The translations under genes were made by a program, and so were the position numbers. A stretch of DNA of 40,773 nt, from positions 1 through 40,773 of the forward strand of contig DATLZA010000113.1 of assembly GCA_035574235.1 (NCBI GenBank), written 5' to 3'. Shown here in pieces: positions 8,233 to 14,995 of the stretch (position 1 is its first letter; each line of letters opens with the position of its first letter). The DNA is from Planctomycetota bacterium. GTDB lineage: Bacteria > Planctomycetota > MHYJ01 > JACPRB01. Below the pieces are notes generated by a model. That model was given only the letters and a program-made list of their open reading frames with translations, was not told the DNA's origin and ran no database searches.

Positions 8233-8250
8233 GTCACCACGGCGTCACCA
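8233..8250 (+). repeat. Left pair of candidate integrase arm sites
   Basis: GTCACCA at 8233-8239 and again at 8244-8250, 11 bp apart in the same orientation. TTGTCACCAC (8231-8240) recurs exactly at 17161-17170 at the other end of the element, also in an 11-bp pair. Confidence 0.6.
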
Positions 8251-8385
8251 TCGCTCTTCTCGTTGTCGGGGAGAAAGTCGTCTCCTCGTTTGTGCATTCC
8301 CGCCCGTGCGCAAGCGAGGGCGGCTCTTCGCCGGGCGGCGGCCCGCCGTTTCTCCTCGAAGCAGAAGGGCGTTTGGCTCCCCGGT

Positions 8386-8412
8386 CCGCCCCCGGGCTCC
8401 ACCCGGGGGCGG
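8386..8412. repeat. Perfect 11-bp-stem hairpin, copy 1 of a duplicated motif
   Basis: CCGCCCCCGGG, loop CTCCA, CCCGGGGGCGG. The first 24 bases (8386-8409) recur exactly at 15050-15073 near the other end of the element. There is no adjacent T-run, so a simple intrinsic terminator is not obvious. Confidence 0.75.
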
Positions 8413-9009
8413 ACGCAGCGGCGTCCTTCTCGTCAAAGGCGCATTGTTTTGCGAGATTCCGGAAGGTTTCTGCTCGAATGGCGGAGTTCCCGCGTCTTCT
8501 CGAAGAACGCGTGCTCCAACGCCATCTCACCCCGTGGCGCGTGGATCGGCGCAAGATGCAGACAAGGGCGTGGAGGCGTTCGAAAACTCGCCTGCGGGGA
8601 AAATGAACGCCCTGGCGTACGTCCTACGGAGCTTCGAGGACGGCGCAGAGACCGCGATGATTGCCCCCCCCTTCCGCCGCGCCCCCCTCCGGTTGGGGGG
8701 CGGGCGGGGCTACGAGGGGTATTGAGAAGAAGCTGAACGAAGGGGTGGGCACCCTGCCCCGGAGAAGAGCCCTTCCAGTTCAGATAATTGACTCTCCTCG
8801 AATGCGGCGAACGTTCCCCAATGTTGCATGATTTTTGGTGTAGACTAACGGAAGTCGGCACAGCGAGATGGAGAGGGTTCGTTCCCAAACGCAGCAGGTG
8901 AAGCGATGGAGGACGGTCAAGAATGTGGACTGGCTAGCCCCTTCGGGAGCCCGACGGAAATTAGGGCAACCCCCAAGAAGAGGGTGAAACGTCTAAGCGG
9001 GAGGTCTGT

Positions 9010-9930
9010 ATGAACTTCAGAATCATCCTGGTCTTGCTCATCATTCCAAAGGTGCTCTCAGGGCAAGTTCCTCCCACGGAAGAGGATGCAAAGAAGGCGG
9101 AGGCGATACTTTCGAACAACCCCGAAGATGCTTCCGCAAATCTCGTACTTGGCAAATATCTTGCGTTCGTGAGAGAGGATTGGGATAGAGCCGTTTCCTT
9201 CCTTTCGAAGGGATCCGATCCCGCTCTGAAGAGAGCAGCTCTTGAGGAGCAGTCTCCTGTGCAAGACGGACAACAAAAGGTTCGGATCGGTGATGCTTGG
9301 ATAGATGCCACGAAAAAGTTTCCTTCATTTCGTGAGGAGATATACGGAAGAGCAATTTACTGGTACATGAAAGCACTTCAAGATCTCGATGAAGTCGGAA
9401 GAATGAAGCTTATTGAAAGAGCCAGGAAAATGTCCGCCTCCCCTGGCGGAAGAGGGGTTATCAGGGGTCAGGCGAGAAATTGGGATCCGTTTGCAGGAAC
9501 CGGTTCATCTCTCGATGGCACGTTTTCTCATTCTGGGCGTGTTTCGGTAAGAATTTCATCCGAAGTAAAAGCACCGAGGCCAAACTTTCCAAGGATCAAA
9601 AGCGAGTCCATTCTTGTTCCTGTCGGCGCTAAAAAGGCTGTGCTTTCGGCCTGGGTCCGGAGCGAAGGGACAGAACCGAATCGTGATGCGCTCCAAGTTG
9701 GGTTCTGGGATGCAGGCCGAAACGGTATCACGCAGGGGGGACCGATCATACCAGCTGATCATCCATTTTGGGTTCGTATTGATAAAACGGTTGAGGTTCC
9801 TGAGCAAGCATCCCGGATGGAAGTTTGGGTTGTGATGGATTCCACTAAGGGAACAATATGGATCGATGATGTTTCTCTTGTGGTTGCTGGCAAAGAACTT
9901 CTTAAAAATGGCGGATTTGAAGAACGGTGA
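9010..9930 (+). CDS. Secreted TPR-like protein with C-terminal carbohydrate-binding-like beta-sandwich (cargo)
   Basis: 306 residues. The signal peptide is MNFRIILVLLIIPKVLSG, likely cleaved before QVPPTEED. Residues about 22-145 are helical and TPR-like (DASANLVLGKYLAFVREDWDRA; IYGRAIYWYMKALQDLDEV). Residues about 155-300 look like a CBM/discoidin-type jelly roll, with AVLSAWVRSEG, IWIDDVSLVV and an ending of KNGGFEER. GGGAGG at 8999-9004 precedes the ATG by 5 nt. This gene is clearly AT-richer than everything around it (many AAA, GAA, ATT and TTT codons), which supports recent acquisition with the element. TPR plus jelly-roll proteins of this kind are common secreted proteins in planctomycetes; the ligand is unknown and the role of the protein as element cargo is inference. 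Confidence 0.82.
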   Translation: MNFRIILVLLIIPKVLSGQVPPTEEDAKKAEAILSNNPEDASANLVLGKYLAFVREDWDRAVSFLSKGSDPALKRAALEEQSPVQDGQQKVRIGDAWIDATKKFPSFREEIYGRAIYWYMKALQDLDEVGRMKLIERARKMSASPGGRGVIRGQARNWDPFAGTGSSLDGTFSHSGRVSVRISSEVKAPRPNFPRIKSESILVPVGAKKAVLSAWVRSEGTEPNRDALQVGFWDAGRNGITQGGPIIPADHPFWVRIDKTVEVPEQASRMEVWVVMDSTKGTIWIDDVSLVVAGKELLKNGGFEER

Positions 9931-9950
9931 GTGCTGGGGATGCTTGGGGA

Positions 9951-9987
9951 ATGTCCTGAAGCTCCCTGCATTTGAAGGAAGGGCCTC
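9951..9987 (+). repeat. Direct repeat copy A flanking the 10344 gene
   Basis: ATGTCCTGAA, a 10-bp variable spacer, then TTTGAAGGAAGGGCCTC. Copy B at 10780-10817 has the same two blocks with an 11-bp spacer and one change (TTTGAAGGAGGGGCCTC). Confidence 0.7.
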
Positions 9988-10286
9988 TGAACCCATAGCG
10001 CAGCCGATTCGTCGGAAATTGGAGAAAACGAAGGAAGGGATGGATATGCGGCATGCGAAAGGGGGGGCAGGACGCTCGCGAAGCGAGGGTCGCCAAGTCG
10101 TGCATGAGGACGCTCAACGCCTCCCCTATCGGTCACCCTCCGGGCGGAGGGTCAAGCGGCGTGACTACCCTTCTTTCTTGTCCGGGAAACCGGGGGCGGT
10201 ACAGATCCCTTGCTGTTCCAGAACTCGCCTGCGCTGTTTCCGAACGGCGTGGGGTTCGTTCTACAGGTCGAGGACGGGCCTCGCCC

Positions 10287-10315
10287 TTCAACCTCTTTCG
10301 ATGGCCCAGTATAAT
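10287..10315 (+). promoter_or_regulatory. Promoter of the 10344 gene
   Basis: A perfect TATAAT at 10310-10315, with a weak TTCAAC at 10287-10292 and a 17-bp spacer. Transcription would begin near 10322, leaving a 20-nt leader that contains GGAGG (10331-10335). Confidence 0.65.
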
Positions 10316-10343
10316 GGATCGTATCTCAGCGGAGGAACACTGG

Positions 10344-10757
10344 ATGGACCACAGGGCGGTCGAGTACTTGGAATTGTCCGGCGGGATCGATACGGCGAAG
10401 CGGTTGATCGCGCGCAATCTGGACAAGTTGGATCTTGATGAACTTGATGACGCCAAGAAGGCAAGGCTCAAGAATGCTGTCCTTACACGCTTCCTTGAAC
10501 GGTTCAAGGAAGGAGCGGCGAAGATCGTTGAATCCACATTCCCCTCGAATGTGCTCGACGAAGCCTTGAAGATCCTCAAGTCGGAGGTGGGGCGGAACAT
10601 GACCTTCTACAACGTGATGGCCGAGTCGCGCTTGGCCGACTTGGCTGAGAAGGAGATCAAGAAGGTGATCGAGGAATTGGAGAAGGAGGAAGACGAAGAG
10701 GAGCGGAAGCGCAAGCAAGAAGAGCGGAAGGACAGGGGAAGCAAAGGAAAGAAGTAG
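10344..10757 (+). CDS. Small helical protein with highly charged C-terminal tail (cargo, unknown function)
   Basis: 137 residues, no signal peptide. Residues 1-100 are helical (VEYLELSGGIDTAKRLIARNL; FPSNVLDEALKILKSEVGRNM) and faintly resemble DUF2059-type domains, but I do not assign the family. Residues about 105-137 are an almost uninterrupted run of E, K, R and D, probably a charged helix or coiled coil. I chose ATG 10344 because GGAGG lies 8 nt upstream and because the earlier in-frame ATG (10314) is inside the TATAAT box. The gene is flanked by two direct repeats, 9951-9987 and 10780-10817, as if it were an inserted cassette. It is the last plus-strand gene before the convergent serine recombinase. 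Confidence 0.72.
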   Translation: MDHRAVEYLELSGGIDTAKRLIARNLDKLDLDELDDAKKARLKNAVLTRFLERFKEGAAKIVESTFPSNVLDEALKILKSEVGRNMTFYNVMAESRLADLAEKEIKKVIEELEKEEDEEERKRKQEERKDRGSKGKK

Positions 10758-10779
10758 GAGGGAGCACATATAGAAGGGG

Positions 10780-10817
10780 ATGTCCTGAAATCCGTTAGGT
10801 TTTGAAGGAGGGGCCTC
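10780..10817 (+). repeat. Direct repeat copy B flanking the 10344 gene
   Basis: ATGTCCTGAA (10780-10789), an 11-bp spacer, then TTTGAAGGAGGGGCCTC (10801-10817). It lies 22 bp after the stop of the charged-tail gene; see copy A at 9951. Confidence 0.7.
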
Positions 10818-10913
10818 CGGCCCGATACGATCGGACCCGAGGTCGACTGAAGGTGCTCCCCCGCCGGGAGCAGATCGAGGAGGAGATACGCTGCTCAGAG
10901 TCGAGCGGGCCGT

Positions 10914-11567
10914 TCAGGAAACGATCGACCGCTGGACCGCCGAACGGGAGGGATCGGCCCCTGGTTCAGAAAAGGCCCTCGGTTCCTTGAGGCGTTTGTG
11001 AACGGTTCCGACCGAAACCCCCAGCGCTTTGGCGATCCGGCGGACGCCGAACCCGCGGGCGCGAAGCTCCCGCAGGAGTTCCCAGTCAATGGGAAGAGGC
11101 GTCCTTCCCAGGCGTTCCCCCGCCGCCCGCTTGCGAGCGAGCGCCGCTTTCACCCGTTCGCTCTTCCGGGCGCTTTCCATGCCGGCAGCCCACCCGGCCA
11201 GGAAGGCCATCACCTCCCCGAAAGGACCTCCGCTATCGAGCCAGGGTTCTCGACAGGAAACGAGCCGCACTCCGGCGGCCTTCAGCCGCCGGAGGAGCGA
11301 CAGAAGATCCACCGGATCCCTCGAAATCCGATCCGCCGCCCAGACGACGAGCGTATAGCCCTTGAGAAGTCCCGCTTCGGCATCCCGCAGGAGGCGCTCC
11401 CGCTGGGGTAGCCTCGGACGCTCCGCCCAGGCGGATCCTACGTCGGCATAGTCATAGCGCGGATCGAGCGCCAGCCCCAGACGGCCGATCAGGTCCTCCG
11501 TATCCCGATCCTGGTTCTCGATCTTCTCCGAGGGATCGCTCACGCGCCGGTAACGACAGGCCTTCAT
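10914..11567 (-). CDS. Small serine recombinase (resolvase/invertase type)
   Basis: 217 residues. The N-terminal catalytic domain has Y6-R7-R8-V9-S10, the same Arg8/Ser10 positions as gamma-delta resolvase, then QDRDTEDL, VVWAADRISRD (the DRxxRD arginines) and a long helix (MESARKSERVKAALARKRAAGERLGR). Residues about 160-195 form a Hin/resolvase-type helix-turn-helix (ELRARGFGVRRIAKALGVSVGTVHKRL). The start ATG 11567 has AGGAGG 7 nt upstream (11575-11580); a longer frame from 11654 would read through the iteron cluster. It is last in the minus-strand operon. Such enzymes resolve dimers or invert DNA by double-strand exchange via a phosphoserine bond. The repeat clusters at 11585-11611 and 11672-11698, just upstream, are candidate recombination or operator sites. 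Confidence 0.92.
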   Translation of the reverse strand: MKACRYRRVSDPSEKIENQDRDTEDLIGRLGLALDPRYDYADVGSAWAERPRLPQRERLLRDAEAGLLKGYTLVVWAADRISRDPVDLLSLLRRLKAAGVRLVSCREPWLDSGGPFGEVMAFLAGWAAGMESARKSERVKAALARKRAAGERLGRTPLPIDWELLRELRARGFGVRRIAKALGVSVGTVHKRLKEPRAFSEPGADPSRSAVQRSIVS

Positions 11568-11584
11568 CCCTATACCTCCTGAAA

Positions 11585-11611
11585 CCGGCACAAGCGGCAC
11601 AAGTGGCACAG
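11585..11611 (-). repeat. Three tandem 9-bp iterons, cluster 1 (inverted relative to cluster 2)
   Basis: Read on the minus strand: CTGTGCCAC, TTGTGCCGC, TTGTGCCGG, head to tail without gaps. It lies in the 73-bp leader between the serine recombinase and the 74-residue gene upstream of it. Confidence 0.75.
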
Positions 11612-11640
11612 GCTGTAATCTGGCACTAAGGGCTTGGTGC

Positions 11641-11865
11641 TCAAGCGCTTTCATCCGAAAGACTCATGGTTTTGTGCCGGTTGTGCCACTTGTGCCGCTT
11701 TGTGGGGGGTATACCCTCCTTGAGCCGCTTGATCACCCGGTCCCTGTAGAACTCCAGAAGCTCGCGCATTGCTTCGTGTCCTTCGCAGGAAGGGCCGTGA
11801 ATCGCACGCTCCGCCTGCACGAGCTCCTCGAGCACGGCGTTCATGACGGCTTCGACAGCTTTCAC
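11641..11865 (-). CDS. Small protein of unknown function
   Basis: 74 residues, helical (AVMNAVLEELVQAERAIHG; MRELLEFYRDRVIKRLKEG) with a basic tail RHKWHNRHK formed by the iteron cluster. I chose GTG 11865 because AGGAGG precedes it by 9 nt and it begins 4 nt after the stop of the upstream gene, as in the rest of the operon; ATG 11844 is an alternative. The basic tail and small size would fit a DNA-binding accessory protein, but no family is recognised. Confidence 0.6.
   Translation of the reverse strand: MKAVEAVMNAVLEELVQAERAIHGPSCEGHEAMRELLEFYRDRVIKRLKEGIPPTKRHKWHNRHKTMSLSDESA
11672..11698 (+). repeat. Three tandem 9-bp iterons, cluster 2
   Basis: Read on the plus strand: TTGTGCCGG, TTGTGCCAC, TTGTGCCGC, followed by a partial TTTGTG. 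About 19 bp form a perfect inverted repeat with cluster 1, 71 bp away. It lies inside the 3' end of the 74-residue gene and produces its KRHKWHNRHK tail. Confidence 0.75.
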
Positions 11866-11869
11866 CGTC

Positions 11870-12415
11870 TTATCCCTCCTCCCCCGGCTCCCGTTGGCGC
11901 GCAGGCGGGCAGGACGCCTCACCCTCCCGCCGGGCCGTCCGGACCAGCTCCCGAACCGCCTGGTTGACCTTCTCCCGGACCACCCTTCGGGCTTCCTTGA
12001 CCAGCTCCCGCTCCTCGGGAACCGGCGGCTTCGAACGTGCCCTTTCGTACGCCTTGCCGAGGTGGTCGAGGACGGTATCCGTGGAGGCGTCCGGGATGAT
12101 GCCGCGGTCGTAGAATTCCTGAGCCAGTTCGTCGGCGGGGACGCAGCGGGTCTTCCTGCCGTGCAGCGCCCTCGGCAGACGGTTCCGCCATTCTTCGAGC
12201 GTCATGCCGCCCGGAAAGCAGACGCCCCCTCGGTTCCGGACGTCTTTGATGAGCGCCCGATCAAGCTCGGTGGTCTGGCGGTGCTCCTCCCGAACTTTGC
12301 GGAGAATCTCCTGGGCTACCCTCTCGGGACACGCCAAGGCGATCCGGCGGAGCTCACGAGCGGCGAGTTCCCTTTGCGCCGCCTGACCCGCCCGGCGTAG
12401 CTGCATACGGCTCAT
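11870..12415 (-). CDS. Unknown helical protein in the element operon
   Basis: 181 residues, rich in R and E, mostly helical. There is an internal segment with WRNRLPRALHG and DELAQEFYDRGIIPDASTDTVLDHLGKAYER. No signal peptide, membrane segment or known catalytic motif. The ATG at 12415 overlaps the stop of the coiled-coil gene (ATGA), so translation is coupled. Its start codon sits directly beside the 51-bp near-palindrome at 12417-12467, which could affect initiation. The arrangement and charge fit an accessory replication or regulatory protein of the element; that is inference only. Confidence 0.72.
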   Translation of the reverse strand: MSRMQLRRAGQAAQRELAARELRRIALACPERVAQEILRKVREEHRQTTELDRALIKDVRNRGGVCFPGGMTLEEWRNRLPRALHGRKTRCVPADELAQEFYDRGIIPDASTDTVLDHLGKAYERARSKPPVPEERELVKEARRVVREKVNQAVRELVRTARREGEASCPPARQREPGEEG

Positions 12416-12882
12416 GGGGTGCCCACCTGCCCACTGCCCACCGTGGGCACCTGGGCACTGGGCACCCCCCCTTCCTGGGGGGTGCCCGCCTGCCCCGAAA
12501 GCTCCGTAGCGCCCGGCGGCATGGCAGCAGGTTCGTCCGTCCCCCGTGGCAGGGCGCAGATCGGGCGGATGGCCTCCAGGCGCCGTTCCGCTTCTTCCAC
12601 CTTGCGCAAGAGCACCTCTCGTTCGACTTCGGGGAGCTGCCGCACCGCTTCGCGCGCCGCCAGCACCGCCGCCTGGAGTTCGCTCTGCCGGCCGCATTCG
12701 GTGGAGAGACGCCCGAAGGCCGAGGTGGTGCGCACGCGGAAGCGGGAGATATCCTTTTCGAGCTTTCGGACCTTCGCTCGCGCTATAGACGCTGAAATGA
12801 ACGCCGGGACGAGACCCATCTCGGAGTTTGCGCGCTTGAAACGCGCGTCCAGGCTTGAGAGCCGGAAGGGGGAGTCCGTCAT
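12412..12882 (-). CDS. Coiled-coil protein of the element operon
   Basis: 156 residues. Residues about 10-110 are predicted helix or coiled coil (ARAKVRKLEKDISRF; QAAVLAAREAVRQLPEVEREVLLRKVEEAERRLEAI). The last 40 residues are low-complexity G/P/T/V/A (GQAGTPQEGGVPSAQVPT) and are simply the translation of the repeat block 12417-12486, so the DNA structure, not the protein, may be under selection there. ATG 12882 has AGGAGG 8 nt upstream, and its stop overlaps the next ATG. Function unknown. Confidence 0.75.
   Translation of the reverse strand: MTDSPFRLSSLDARFKRANSEMGLVPAFISASIARAKVRKLEKDISRFRVRTTSAFGRLSTECGRQSELQAAVLAAREAVRQLPEVEREVLLRKVEEAERRLEAIRPICALPRGTDEPAAMPPGATELSGQAGTPQEGGVPSAQVPTVGSGQVGTP
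12417..12467. repeat. 51-bp near-palindrome built from TGCCCA units
   Basis: Two 25-bp arms around one central base (12442). The left arm has three direct TGCCCAC units; the right arm has the same units inverted (GTGGGCA, CTGGGCA, CTGGGCA). The outer 9 bp and inner 7 bp of the arms match exactly and the middle is shifted by one base. It lies inside the 3' end of the coiled-coil gene. Confidence 0.75.
12461..12486. repeat. 10-bp-stem hairpin adjoining the palindrome
   Basis: GGCACCCCCC (12461-12470), a 6-nt loop, then GGGGGGTGCC (12477-12486). It overlaps the right end of the 51-bp palindrome, so the two structures exclude each other. Confidence 0.7.
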
Positions 12883-12894
12883 AAGCAGCGCCTC

Positions 12895-13464
12895 CTACGA
12901 GAGAATCGCAAGGTAAGCCGAATTACACCTCTGGCAAACAAGACGAGGGAGGAGCCCCTGCCCGCACCCAGGGCAGGGGCTCCGGAGGGTGGCCAGCGCA
13001 TTCGCGAGTCTTGCGGTTTCCCATTTCTGGCGTTCGACTTCGGCCTCGAGGGCTTCAAGGCGGCGCACAAGCTCCGGAAGAGGGGCGCGCCTCTGGGATT
13101 CGTACCGATCGAGAGAGGCCAAGGTCTTGGCTACGCGGGCTACTGCTGCAGGATCCCTCCCCGAGCGGATGATTTCGTCGCCTGTGCGGCCGTCGAGGAA
13201 CGCCCTGGCGATCTCGACATCCTGAGGATCCTCGAGAAAGCTGGCTGAGGAATTTTTGAGTAATTCCGTGCGGAATTTTTGAGGAATTTCCCCATCCGAA
13301 TTCCTATAGGGAATTTCCCCACCTGTCCCATTTGGGACATCCCGGAGGTATCGGGCTACGGTCTTCCGGTCCTTGCGGAGACGTCTCGAAATCTGAGCAA
13401 TGCTTAAGCCCTGGTCCCGCAGGTGGGCTACACGTTCCTTGAGCGTGGGAGTGCCCATGCTCAT
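12895..13464 (-). CDS. HTH protein with C-terminal zinc ribbon
   Basis: 189 residues. The N-terminal helix-turn-helix (residues about 8-40: RVAHLRDQGLSIAQISRRLRKDRKTVARYLRD) resembles transposase or sigma-like HTHs. It is followed by a linker with two GEIP repeats (encoded by the AT-rich repeat patch), a coiled coil (about 130-160) and a four-cysteine zinc ribbon, C164-x2-C167 and C177-x2-C180 (CPGCGQ … CQRC). ATG 13464 overlaps the upstream stop (ATGA). The combination of specific DNA binding, coiled coil and zinc ribbon is suited to a replication initiator, primase-associated factor or regulator of the element. Which one cannot be decided from sequence. Confidence 0.8.
   Translation of the reverse strand: MSMGTPTLKERVAHLRDQGLSIAQISRRLRKDRKTVARYLRDVPNGTGGEIPYRNSDGEIPQKFRTELLKNSSASFLEDPQDVEIARAFLDGRTGDEIIRSGRDPAAVARVAKTLASLDRYESQRRAPLPELVRRLEALEAEVERQKWETARLANALATLRSPCPGCGQGLLPRLVCQRCNSAYLAILS
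13247..13339. repeat. AT-rich cluster of short direct and inverted repeats
   Basis: GGAATTTTTGAG occurs at 13249-13260 and 13272-13283; GGAATTTCCCCA at 13283-13294 and 13310-13321. A near-palindrome around GAATTCCTATAGGGAATT (13298-13315) and TGTCCCA/TGGGACA (13324-13330/13333-13339) follow. The patch is the most AT-rich stretch of the minus-strand operon and lies inside the HTH/zinc-ribbon gene. Confidence 0.7.
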
Positions 13465-13814
13465 GACATCACCTTCTTCCTGGAGCGCTTCGGAAGGGCG
13501 GCCTCTTCCGCGGCCGCTTCCTCGGCTTGGGCCAGGAGGATCTCCTCCGGGGGACTATCGATGAGCCGCTTGTTGCACCCTTCGGGGCATTCGAGAAGCC
13601 GGAGCTGGGTAAGTTTGCGGATCGCAGCCAGGTGGCGGTAGGCGTTCCAGTAGTGCTCCAGATTCCACCCGCAATCACTGCACCACAGCGCCACCAACCC
13701 CCTTCCGCATGCCCGGCAGGCGATCCAGCGTGCCGCACGGCCGTACTTGCGGACCGTGACGAGTCCGAGGCCGAGTTTGGAGAGGAGGAGGGAGGAAGAA
13801 TACCACGGGGTCAT
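13461..13814 (-). CDS. Small zinc-ribbon protein
   Basis: 117 residues. A four-cysteine zinc ribbon is formed by C33-x2-C36 and C45-x2-C48 (CRACGRGLVALWCSDC), and a further CPEGC occurs near residue 81. The C-terminus is acidic then basic (LLAQAEEAAAEEAALPKRSRKK). ATG 13814 has AGGAGG 7 nt upstream and overlaps the DUF3631 stop; its own stop overlaps the next ATG. Between an ATPase and an HTH protein, it is probably a nucleic-acid-binding partner of the element's replication or regulatory apparatus. A longer frame to 14000 exists but reads into the ATPase gene and is rejected. Confidence 0.8.
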   Translation of the reverse strand: MTPWYSSSLLLSKLGLGLVTVRKYGRAARWIACRACGRGLVALWCSDCGWNLEHYWNAYRHLAAIRKLTQLRLLECPEGCNKRLIDSPPEEILLAQAEEAAAEEAALPKRSRKKVMS

Positions 13815-14995
13815 GAGCTCGCCTCCTCGGGGGTGGCGGAGCTGGCAGGTGGCGGCGGAGTGGCGGCGGTCGCGTCCGCCGGCGGCGCGGATGGGCAGTC
13901 CGTGGTGGGCGACGTGTGGGGACGTCTGGGCCGCGCGGCGTACGCCTCCCACGCACGCCGCAGGTCTCGGACCGCGTAGCCGCGCACGGTGGTCGTGCAC
14001 ACGCGCGCGTGGACGGGCGCGACTCCATATGCCGCCAGAATCCGTGCCAAGCGGTGGGGGGTCATGCCGCCCCGCCAGTCCGCCCAGGGTGCGTCATCTA
14101 TGGCGGACACGGCCCAGACAATGTCCCGCGTCGGCCATACATCGACGCCCACGGGACACGCCGCCTGCAGCTCCCTGAGCAGCCGCACCCCGACGTCCAC
14201 CTCCGCGGCCGCGGCGGTGCGCTCCGCCTCCGAGGAGAGCCGGACGGCAGCCCGCCGCAGGCGCGCGGGCCACGGTCCGCCTGCGACCTCCGCAATCGCC
14301 AAAAGCGGCGTCCATAGGTCCGCAGACCTGTCAGACAGCTCCCTCGGGATCCGCGGCCGCGCCGCTCGGATGGCGTCCGCCACGGACTCGACCCACCGGC
14401 CGATGTGCTCGCGGATGGACGCATACCGGGCAAGTATGTCCCGCGTCGCGCGTGCCATTCCGCGCGGCCGGCGGTGGCGCACGAGCTGGACCTCGATGCA
14501 TCTGGACAGGAGTGCGGCCTCCCGCGGACGACCGATCATGGCGATCGCCACGGGCGCGAAAACCTGATAGTCCACCGTGATCCATGCGTCGTCGCGCCGC
14601 ACGCACCGCGGGACGGTGCCGTCCGCCTCCCACCCCGCGTCCATCACGGCCAGGAGATCGGGGTGCGGGTCCTCCAGGACGTGGTGGCCCTCGTCGATGA
14701 GGATCGTGGCCGGCCCCACCTCCAGCCGCCTCCATATGCTGGCCGCCGTAGGAGCTATCATCGGCCGGCCCTCGTCCGCAAGTGCCGCCACGACCCTCAG
14801 CAGCGTCGTCTTGCCGGAGGCCGGAGGTGCGGTCAGGAGCAGGCGGGGCGACACCTCGACGACGCGCCGCGTGGCGGCGAAGGTGTGGACGACCCACGCC
14901 GCCACCGCGTCGGCCTGGGCGGCGTCCAAGACCACGTGTCGGCAGATGATGGCGCGCACGACGTCGAGGAGTCGGCGGCCACGATCGCAGCTCAT
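13811..14995 (-). CDS. DUF3631-type P-loop ATPase (helicase/primase-associated)
   Basis: 394 residues. Walker A is APPASGKTT (56-64), Walker B is ILIDE (98-102), and the downstream FAPVAIAMIGRP, followed by a conserved arginine-rich segment (SRCIEVQLVRHRRPRG), is characteristic of DUF3631 proteins, which accompany primases and replicative helicases in plasmids, phages and integrative elements. The C-terminal 60 residues are Pro/Ala/Thr-rich. ATG 14995 has AGGAGG 7 nt upstream and overlaps the stop of the HTH gene (ATGCCATGA arrangement). Likely a DNA-dependent ATPase for element replication. No primase domain is fused, so a host primase, or one of the zinc-ribbon proteins, would have to help. 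Function beyond ATP binding is inference from the family. Confidence 0.85.
   Translation of the reverse strand: MSCDRGRRLLDVVRAIICRHVVLDAAQADAVAAWVVHTFAATRRVVEVSPRLLLTAPPASGKTTLLRVVAALADEGRPMIAPTAASIWRRLEVGPATILIDEGHHVLEDPHPDLLAVMDAGWEADGTVPRCVRRDDAWITVDYQVFAPVAIAMIGRPREAALLSRCIEVQLVRHRRPRGMARATRDILARYASIREHIGRWVESVADAIRAARPRIPRELSDRSADLWTPLLAIAEVAGGPWPARLRRAAVRLSSEAERTAAAAEVDVGVRLLRELQAACPVGVDVWPTRDIVWAVSAIDDAPWADWRGGMTPHRLARILAAYGVAPVHARVCTTTVRGYAVRDLRRAWEAYAARPRRPHTSPTTDCPSAPPADATAATPPPPASSATPEEASS

Larger units (their letters stand above)
8149..9009. other. Left end of the element, no convincing gene
   Basis: About 860 bp. Open frames exist in several frames on both strands, but they are arginine/proline-rich, lack ribosome-binding sites and overlap each other, as expected from GC-rich noncoding DNA. 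Contents: candidate integrase arm sites (8233-8250), the strong hairpin at 8386-8412, and a second hairpin (CGCCCCCC 8680-8687 / GGGGGGCG 8695-8702, 7-nt loop). Further right the DNA becomes AT-richer, with TTGACT at 8788-8793 but no good -10 partner at 17 bp. The last part is the leader of the gene at 9010. Confidence 0.5.
9931..10343. other. Intergenic region between cargo genes
   Basis: No convincing gene: a frame from 10053 runs in phase into the next gene but is low-complexity, lacks an RBS and crosses a promoter. It contains direct-repeat copy A (9951-9987), a short hairpin (ACCCTCCG 10135-10142 / CGGAGGGT 10145-10152) and the promoter at 10287-10315. Confidence 0.5.

Noticed and set aside
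8149-8888. Several overlapping open frames of 100-170 codons on both strands
   Set aside because: They are low-complexity translations of GC-rich hairpin DNA, lack RBSs and recognised motifs, and none is clearly better than the others.
10053-10343. Upstream extension of the 10344 gene by about 97 codons
   Set aside because: It would cross a TATAAT promoter, has no RBS and encodes a low-complexity basic peptide; GGAGG and ATG 10344 fit better.
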